From the NCBI GenBank assembly GCA_003988855.1, contig QYAI01000093.1:1-64000 (forward strand): a stretch of 64,000 nucleotides of DNA. Direction: 5' to 3'. The translations under genes and the position numbers were made by a program. The stretch is from Arachnopeziza araneosa. Taxonomy: Eukaryota > Ascomycota > Leotiomycetes > Helotiales > Arachnopezizaceae. The notes under the pieces are model-generated. The model was given only the letters and a program-made list of their open reading frames with translations, searched no databases and was not told the origin of the DNA. How positions within the stretch are numbered: the stretch's first letter is position 1; each line of letters begins with the position of its first letter. Positions 57,147-64,000 of this stretch are shown here, one piece after another.

Positions 57147-58856
57147 ATGGCCCCTTCAGCCGTCTCCCCAATTTCCTCACAATCTTCCACCCCACCACTC
57201 TATAAAATTCTCATCCCAGAGAAAGTCTCTCCCGATGGCCTCGCTCTTCTTGCACCTCATTTCGATATCGACCAACCCAAAAATGTCTCTGCCGCAGCTT
57301 TACTTGAACTCATTCCTTCCTACCACGCCCTCATAATCCGCTCCGAGACCAAAGTCACAGCGGAAGTCCTTGCTGCAGCGAAAAACCTCAAGGTTGTTGC
57401 GAGAGCCGGCGTAGGAGTCGATAATGTGGACGTTGATGCTGCTACCCAACATGGAATCATCGTAGTGAATAGTCCAAGTGGAAATATTGTAGCTGCAGCT
57501 GAGCACACAATTGCCTTGCTCATGGCTGTAGCTAGAAATGTGCCAGCCGGAGACCGCTCCTTACGCAATGGTGGATGGGAGAGAAGCAAATTGGTTGGTA
57601 CCGAAGTTGGAGGGAAGACGTTAGGGATAATTGGACTTGGAAAGGTTGGGATGAAGGTAGCGAGGATGGGAGTTGGACTTGGTATGAAGGTCGTCGCAGT
57701 TGATCCTTATGCCTCTCCAGAAATCGCAGCATCCGCATCAGTATCTCTTATTGGAACACTCAGCGAGCTTCTCCCCAAGGCTGATTTCCTCACAATCCAT
57801 ACTCCGCTCATCGCCAGTACTCTAGACCTCATTAGCACAGAGCAGTTGGCAACTATGAAGAAAACGGCGAAAGTATTGAATGTAGCACGGGGAGGAGTTT
57901 ATAACGAACAAGCTCTGCTTAATGCTCTTGAAGCAGGCACAATAGCTGGCGCTGGTCTGGATGTTTTCACCTCAGAACCGCCAACGCCTGGCTCAGCAGC
58001 TGAAGCTCTCTGCCAACATCCCAAAGTTGTAGCAACGCCTCACCTTGGTGCCTCAACAGTCGAAGCACAAGAGAACGTCTCCAAGGACGTATGTGCACAA
58101 GTCCTATCTGTATTACACGGTGGACTCCCAAGCTCAGCAGTAAACGCACCTCTCATACTCCCAGAGGAGTACAGAAAGCTACAACCCTTCGTAAAGCTAG
58201 TAGAGAAGATGGGCAGTCTCTACACGCAACATTACAATCGTCAAGGATCTGCTGGAGCCGTAGGCGGGAAAACCTTCAACCTCATCTACGAAGGCGAATT
58301 AGCTAGTATTTCCAACACCCGTCCGTTGTTTGCCGCGCTTATCAAAGGCCTCACAAGTAGTATTACAGACAGTGGAGGTCGAGATGTCAATATTGTCAAT
58401 GCGAACCTAATCGCTAAAGAGAAAGGTATCGTGGTCAACGAGACGCACACAAGGGAATCTCAAGATCTCGTATACGCTAGTCTTGTCACGCTACGGTCTC
58501 ATGACGGAAAACAAATATCTGGATATGTCTCTGGGAAAGGAATATTTATCTCGCGACTTGGGAGATTTGTTACCTCATTTGTCCCTGAGGGTACACTACT
58601 TGTGCTGCATAATTATGACGAGCCAGGAAAGATTGGCGGTGTTGGTGGGATACTAGGCAGGCACGGAATCAACATTCGATTCATGAGTGTGGCACCTTTG
58701 GATGAAGGGGAGGCAGAGGAGGGAAAGGAGAGTGAAATAAGGAATGAGAATGAGGCCCTGATGATTTTGGGAGTGGTAGGGAGTGTGGGAAAAGAAGTGG
58801 AGAGCGAGCTTAAAGAGGATAGAGGGATTTTAGACGTCAGTGTTGTTCAGCTTTGA
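57147..58856 (+). CDS. ser3: D-3-phosphoglycerate dehydrogenase
   Basis: First enzyme of serine biosynthesis from glycolysis. Intronless, 569 aa from the ATG at 57147 (AATCATGG). It has the substrate-binding half (YKILIPEKVSPDGLALLAPH, VVARAGVGVDNVDVDAATQ), the NAD Rossmann motif LGIIGLGKVGMKVARMG, the catalytic Arg in NVARGGVYNEQALLNA and the Glu/His pair in TSEPP and ATPHLGAST. An ASB-like domain and a C-terminal ACT domain (LVLHNYDEPGKIGGVGGILG) complete the long, serine-regulated type 1 architecture. The length and the extra domains differ from the shorter classical yeast Ser3/Ser33. Confidence 0.95.
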   Translation: MAPSAVSPISSQSSTPPLYKILIPEKVSPDGLALLAPHFDIDQPKNVSAAALLELIPSYHALIIRSETKVTAEVLAAAKNLKVVARAGVGVDNVDVDAATQHGIIVVNSPSGNIVAAAEHTIALLMAVARNVPAGDRSLRNGGWERSKLVGTEVGGKTLGIIGLGKVGMKVARMGVGLGMKVVAVDPYASPEIAASASVSLIGTLSELLPKADFLTIHTPLIASTLDLISTEQLATMKKTAKVLNVARGGVYNEQALLNALEAGTIAGAGLDVFTSEPPTPGSAAEALCQHPKVVATPHLGASTVEAQENVSKDVCAQVLSVLHGGLPSSAVNAPLILPEEYRKLQPFVKLVEKMGSLYTQHYNRQGSAGAVGGKTFNLIYEGELASISNTRPLFAALIKGLTSSITDSGGRDVNIVNANLIAKEKGIVVNETHTRESQDLVYASLVTLRSHDGKQISGYVSGKGIFISRLGRFVTSFVPEGTLLVLHNYDEPGKIGGVGGILGRHGINIRFMSVAPLDEGEAEEGKESEIRNENEALMILGVVGSVGKEVESELKEDRGILDVSVVQL

Positions 58857-59360
58857 TGAGCATATTGAGAGTGTGGTTTTATTCTCACAACAGATACTTC
58901 GGGTTGGGTGTGCATGAATAAAAAAGGCATTTAGCTATGCATTCGGTGGGGTCTTCTGTTATTTGAGCTTCAATAAACTCTTTGTATTGATTTCAAGTTG
59001 TACTGACATATTAGTTGACCCAAAGCACCTCATCCTTTACAAATGAAAGCAGAAAGGTAGATTGGAAAGGTGTTCATTATTTCATATCATATTCTTCGAA
59101 TTAATTCTAGAAATTGCAACACATATAATCTCTAAAGAAGAACCAAAAAACCTTAAATCCATGTCTTATCTCTCTAGAAACAATACACAAGGAATCGCCC
59201 CCCCAAAAAAAGATGCATCGAAACGAAGCTGTACACCAACAGATGAAGATTACTTTCTATGATTTTGTGTAGAAGCTAATTAGAGAACTGATGCTCTCTT
59301 GCAATGTCTATCGTCTATGACAGTAACTTTCTCTAACCAGTTTAGAACCACTTCTCTATC
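58857..59360. other. Convergent 3' region
   Basis: 504 bp between PGDH and MTAP; no gene seen. Confidence 0.5.
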
Positions 59361-60436
59361 TCAATTCCAAACTCCTGGGAACAAATACTCCATATTGTTC
59401 TTCCCCTCAACACCTCTGCCATCCTTCTTCGTCATGAATGGAAGCATTCCAGTGGCGCTTCCCGCCCAATGCTTCCCTTGAACCAAGTCCTTATGTTCAT
59501 CCTTGCTCAGCTCATCCAATACAGCAGCAACCAGCCTTTTGGCATTTCCACTATTAGCGGCCATGTGTCCCATAACCATAGCAACATCTACATCTTCTGT
59601 AGAATGCCAACAGTCGTAGTCAGTCGCCATACAGATCATTTGATAAGCGAGCTCTGCTTCTCGGGCAAGCTTGGCTTCAGGCAGAGCGGACATGTTAATT
59701 ACGGATCCGCCCCAAGAACGGTACATGTTTGATTCGGCGCGGGTGGAGAACTGGGGGCCTTCCATACAAATAATTGTGCCTTTGTCGTGCATACGAACAC
59801 CATCACCAGCGAGAGCATGACCACATTGGCTGACAATCTGAATCAGGTTAGTAGGCTTTGATGAGACTTCGAGCCTAAAATACCTTTGAGATCTGAGCAT
59901 CAAACGGGTCTGCAAATCCTACGTGTCCAACAATTCCTTTTTCAAAGAAAGTGAAAGGTCGAACACCTGGGTTTAAAAAATCAGCACACTCTTCCTATGT
60001 GCTATTTTGCCTTACCTTTGGTTCGGTCAATAACTTGGTCTGGGACGACAAAATCCCTGGGTCTGATCTCCTCCTGCAAACTGCCTACAGCAGAGAAAGC
60101 AATTACAGTTCTAACTCCAAGGCTTCTGAGGCCCGCAATATTCGCTCGCGAAGGTACTTCATGCGGTGCGAGTTGATGATACAGACCGTGTCGTGAAAGG
60201 AAAGCAATGTTAGTGTTACCATGCTTCAGGATGTGAATTGGTGCAGATGGGTAGCCCCATGGTGTAAGAGGATTGACCGTGGCAATTGGAACATAGCCTT
60301 CGAGGTGTTGGAGACCGGTGCCGCCAATTACGGCGATATGGATAGTGCCTAAACAGTCAGCGTATGTCAGCGAGATAATTTGAATGAGGTATTTAGGGAT
60401 GGGCTTACCGTGAAGATCTGCTGGAAGGGTTGTCAT
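59361..60436 (-). CDS. meu1: S-methyl-5'-thioadenosine phosphorylase (Meu1/MTAP)
   Basis: Methionine-salvage enzyme that splits methylthioadenosine into adenine and methylthioribose-1-phosphate. Exons 60409-60436, 60016-60348, 59884-59966 and 59361-59837 give 306 aa. Landmarks are IHIAVIGGTGLQ (phosphate loop), IAFLSRHGLYHQLAPHEVPS, RANIAGLRSLGVRTVIAFSA, VRPFTFFEKGIVGHVGFADP, and CMEGPQFSTRAESNMYRSWG with MSALPEAKLAREAELAYQMI and CMATDYDCWH. It ends MEYLFPGVWN. Divergent from RPL26. Confidence 0.96.
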
Positions 60437-61094
60437 TGTGTGACGGTGTGTTGAGGACCTAGAAGAGTTGTAAGGTTTAAGGAAAGGTAATGGAGAAGCT
60501 GTGACAAGGAGACAATTATTAATTGAAGAGAGAGGGTGAAGAAAATCCACGTGGGTAAGCTCTGCTGCCCCTCCATAATAGACCCTGCAGCACGCAACCC
60601 CGCCATCACGACTTCCGAATTTCATGGAAAATCATTTTATGGAGTGAACAACGAGAATGTATCGATGATAACTCAAGGGAGAGAGCGCCTCTACCACCTT
60701 GCAGGTTCTAAAGAGGACTCGATTTCAGAGTAGCTGGCTTCTGCCCTGTTTGCTTCTATTGCATGGGTAGGCTTAGTTAAAGACATAAACTGTGAGGGTC
60801 ACCTTTGTGTGGTCATCATGAATATTTTTCTCTCGAGTTACTTGATGATTCGAGATAACGAGTTTGTAAATCGAAGATATATGTATTCGCGGATCGAACG
60901 ACACGAGAGAAGAAACAAAATCATGCAACCTGGAAGATTTGCCTAGGTGGGTACTTATCATCACATGACTAGATGGGCTCGCTTCTCGGGCTTAGTCAGC
61001 GCCACAAACTGAAATTCGAAATGGAATTTCCTCGCCGAAAATTCGAGATTAACGACCAACGACAACTTCTTGACGTTCATCACCAACCGCCAAG
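60437..61094. promoter_or_regulatory. Divergent promoter MTAP / RPL26
   Basis: 658 bp, no gene seen. A GA-rich/CT-rich stretch near 61030-61090 directly precedes RPL26. Confidence 0.5.
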
Positions 61095-61646
61095 ATGACG
61101 AAGATTAACAGCTGTATGTCAACCTCTCCAATTCTTCGCAACTGTTTTGGGCTACCATTGCGTACCAAAACCAAAATTAGACCGTGATACTGACATCAAT
61201 TAAAGCTCTCCACTCCTCGAGGAGGAAGTCTCGCAAGGCTCATTACGATGCTCCCTCCAGCGTCAGACGTACTATCATGAGCGCACCTCTCAGCAAAGAA
61301 CTCCGCGATAAATACAACGTGAGTCTACTACATGCGTCTTCTCGACGCTTCTAATACCTTCTAGGTTCGCTCCATCCCGATCCGCAAAGACGACGAAGTC
61401 CTCGTTGTCCGAGGTTCGCAAAAGGGACGTGAGGGCAAGATTACCTCCGTTTACCGTCTCAAGTACGTCGTTCATGTCGAGCGTGTCGTCAAGGAGAAAT
61501 CATCTGGTCAATCGGTTCCCCTTGGCCTCCATCCATCAAATCTTGTCATCACCAAGCTTAAGCTTGACAAGGACCGTGAGAGCATACTCGAACGCATTAA
61601 GACCGGCCGGGAGATCAAGGAGAAACTGAAGGCGAAGAAGGAATAA
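61095..61646 (+). CDS. rpl26: 60S ribosomal protein L26 (uL24)
   Basis: Exons 61095-61113, 61206-61318 and 61365-61646 give 137 aa. Sequence MTKINSSLHSSRRKSRKAHY, then APSSVRRTIMSAPLSKELRD, the KOW motif IRKDDEVLVVRGSQKGREG, and VEKKD-type tail LDKDRESILERIKTGREIKE; all standard. The split of the first exon after six codons is typical for fungal ribosomal genes. Confidence 0.97.
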
Positions 61647-62196
61647 ATTCTCATACGCTGGTTTGGCGTGTTGGGCTTGCATGAAGGATGGGTTCTGCAT
61701 ACCAGTGGTGTGCTAGACTAGGGCATCAATGAATAAAAACATTTATGGCCATTTCACATTCTCCGTGCTTGCACGTCTAGCAATTGTGAAATGCTCCATG
61801 GGAGGTACTCCCGAAGCAGCAGTGCGGTCTTTGACCACAATGCAATGTGTTTTGCTATACATTTGCTTCGGAGGCCAAGCCTCAGCTAACAATCAAGGAA
61901 TGATGGCATCGCAAGCGCAGTTGTCAGCGCTATATTATCTCCGCGTCAATCTCCTTTACCGGGTTTTTATGATTTTCGAGGTAAACAAATAGCGCAGAGG
62001 AAACAAGAGAACTTGATTCTGGTTTTATTGGATGAAAGATCTTTCTCGCCTGCAGACTGTCTCTAGATCTCGATCCCTGAAGATGAGAGTTTGATGGTGA
62101 GAAACATACTTTCTTACGCTCTAGTTTGAGCATACCTTTCACATTATTTCACGATACAGATTCTTTCAAGCTAGAGTAAATTGATTGTGAAAGTAC
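61647..62196. other. Convergent 3' region
   Basis: 550 bp between RPL26 and the dehydrogenase gene; nothing coding supported. Confidence 0.5.
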
Positions 62197-63155
62197 CTAA
62201 AACTTCTCTACATAAGGTCTGACATCCAGCTCTTGTGTGAAATGTGACCTTGGTTGCGTATGTAAATACCAGTACGAATCCGCAATCTGTACGCAAAGGT
62301 TAGCATCGTAAACCGTTCCTCGACATTGAAACAAGACTTACAGCATCAGCACTGATCTTGCTGTCTTCAACACCACCATTTACATTCCAACCTTTTGTCC
62401 TAGGGATATCAATAACACCATCAATGATGGCATGAGCAATATGGACACCCTTAGGGCCAAACTCTCTGGCCAAACTCTGACCAGTGGCTCTCAAGGCGAA
62501 CTTGCCGCTGGCAAAAGACGACGTATTTGCAGACCCTCTCAATGAAGCTGTGGCGCCTGTAATAATCAGGGAGGGAGGGTGAGGAGAGGAGGAGACGGAA
62601 TCGAGCAAGCCAGGAAGTGTGGCTTGTGCAAAGAGATAGAAACCTTTTCTAGAACCCAGTTTATCAATACGAAGCAAAATACCTGGTAAAGAAGCAACAT
62701 ACCCATTGGAATTGAATCCAGACTCGTATTCGTCCAAGGTCAGCTCCAAGAAGGGTTTCCTGACAAACCCACCTCCCACGTTATAAACTGCGGCAGCTAG
62801 TTTCTTTCCCTTGAACTCGGACTCGATTGTATGGAATGCATTCTTCACGCTTTCGGGAGATGTGATATCAGTTGAGATACCAATAGCATGGCCACCAGCG
62901 TCGTTAATCTCCTTGACGATTGATTCATAATTTTCTGGCTTGCGAGCGAGGAGGGCAACAGCATAAGCTTTGCCAAACTTGAGGGCTACGGATCTGCCTG
63001 ATGTAATTGTCAACTTGGTTTGTATTCACAAGGAAGCAGAGCATACCGGTACCAGCACCTACGCCAGCGACGACGCTGTAGAAGTTAGATGAAGCCATAG
63101 TTGTACTACTCAAATGTCTTGTCGCAGCTGATAGACGTTGGAATGCAGCGGACAT
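62197..63155 (-). CDS. Atypical short-chain dehydrogenase/reductase
   Basis: Exons 63047-63155, 62703-62997, 62342-62648 and 62197-62286 give 266 aa. N-terminus MSAAFQRLSAATRHLSSTTM is Arg/Ser-rich and could be a mitochondrial presequence, with an internal Met at residue 20. The cofactor loop reads VVAGVGAGTGRSVALKFG, a TGxxxGxG variant. NVGGG stands in place of NAG. The usual YxxxK active site reads SSFASGKFALR, so Tyr is replaced by Phe while the Lys stays; catalysis would need another residue or is lost. The end is IADSYWYLHTQPRSHFTQEL. The same substitution occurs in a little-studied SDR subgroup, so it is not a sequencing error. Confidence 0.85.
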
Positions 63156-64000
63156 GTATCTCCTTTAAATATCGAGAGGAAGACGTGATCTCAGAAGACG
63201 AAGGTTCAATTGAACGTTGATTGATAATATGCTACTGAGGGGGAACACTAGATGATGCAATCCAACCATCCGCATACGTTAAACCCGAGATTAGTAAACT
63301 CTGGGATGATTAAGAATCATCTTGAATATATCCTTGCGCGTCCTCCTTACCGTCTGAGGAGAGAGCATTGTGACCTTCTCCCGAAGACCAAACATAATTA
63401 GATAGGTCGAAATACTGTCGAGGGGTAAACAACATCCCATCGATCCTGCCAGGGTTAAGCCGCCTTAAAGTGGAGATGAGTCACGTGTGTCAGACCTAGC
63501 TCCTATTCCAATTAGACTTCCAACATAACCAAGGAAATCAATATCCATCGAAGTTTCGAACATTCTACCGCTCAAACTTTCCCTCTTTTCGTCCTAACCT
63601 TCACTCCAAACGCGAATCTCTCTCTATTTTGTTGCAGTTCGCATTTCATTTAAACCGGTTTCTCGCGCAAAAGCTTGGTCTGCTCCCGTTATTAGTGCCT
63701 GCTGAGGCATAGCCAGCTCTGGTCTCGTCGTCCTATGCACTAGGTATTGTTCAGATCTATCTTAATTTAGGGATCGATTCTGCAGCGGGCGGGTACCCGG
63801 TAGATCCTGTACGACGCGTGGTGTGTTCGAACTGCGAAGTGCAACAAAATGCAGCTGTTGATATGGCGCGACGGAACGATGAACCGAGTGGCTCAACTGT
63901 TATATGGGTGGTACTGAACGGAGCGTGGCAAGTTAAGTTATTGGGGAACGGAGACTTTAAGGACAGTGGGTCGTCACAGCTGCGGTGTGAAATATTTTGA
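63156..64000. other. Upstream region, no gene seen
   Basis: 845 bp to the window end. A + frame at 63818-64000 has no recognisable feature and its codon use is not gene-like. Confidence 0.5.

Noticed and set aside
1..64000. CRISPR array, prophage or secondary-metabolite backbone gene
   Set aside because: No such repeats, phage genes, PKS, NRPS or terpene synthase seen; the window is eukaryotic housekeeping sequence.

Overview
This window comes from a filamentous ascomycete nuclear chromosome (Pezizomycotina; Leotiomycetes/Helotiales seems likely, but that is a guess). The evidence is many short GT-AG introns of about 45-150 bp with CTAAC/CTGAC-type branch sites, typical fungal proteins (Dad1 of the DASH complex, Rsc9, Sen54, Gde1, a PTH11-like 7-TM receptor, a copper-fist regulator, Rho4) and a decayed pogo/Fot1-type transposon. 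Exon limits are my own. Each was set by splice consensus plus reading-frame phase plus agreement with the protein family; all lengths quoted sum to whole codons.

Layout. 1-2.3 kb: wreck of a pogo/Fot1 transposase, possibly split by a solo LTR. 2.3-3.7 kb: gene-free sequence with a C-run and two N bases. 3.7-8.6 kb: divergent amino-acid/GABA permease (-) and PTH11-like receptor (+). 9.4-15.3 kb: arylamine N-acetyltransferase, DAD1, RHO4 (-), dihydrosphingosine-1-phosphate phosphatase. 15.9-17.1 kb: two tandem copies of a small unknown gene. 17.5-30.4 kb: VPS24 (-), p23/SBA1, a small Cys-rich ORF, a copper-fist factor (-), cyclophilin Cyp10/PPIL3 (-), an arrestin-like protein, GDE1 (-). 31.6-36.3 kb: DBR1 (-) with a GC-AG intron, an RNase P/MRP Rpr2/Snm1-type subunit, ZPR1. 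36.8-45.0 kb: three related minus-strand genes of unknown function with a repeated domain I do not recognise, plus a broken cullin fragment. 45.4-54.4 kb: SEN54 (-), RSC9, a stand-alone RNA-ligase-domain protein (-), a mini-protein made almost wholly of CxxCxGxG repeats (-), a roadblock-like protein (-). 55.6-63.2 kb: two-domain glyoxalase I, 3-phosphoglycerate dehydrogenase, methylthioadenosine phosphorylase (-), ribosomal protein L26, and an atypical short-chain dehydrogenase (-).

Most identified genes are conserved housekeeping genes, often in divergent pairs sharing a short promoter (DBR1/RPR2-like 260 bp, SEN54/RSC9 274 bp, RHO4/LCB3-like 403 bp). RNA processing is well represented between 31 and 52 kb (lariat debranching, RNase P/MRP, tRNA splicing endonuclease, RNA ligase), though fungal gene order does not imply an operon. 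The most novel material is the three-gene paralogous cluster at 36.8-45.0 kb and the tandem small-gene pair at 15.9-17.1 kb.
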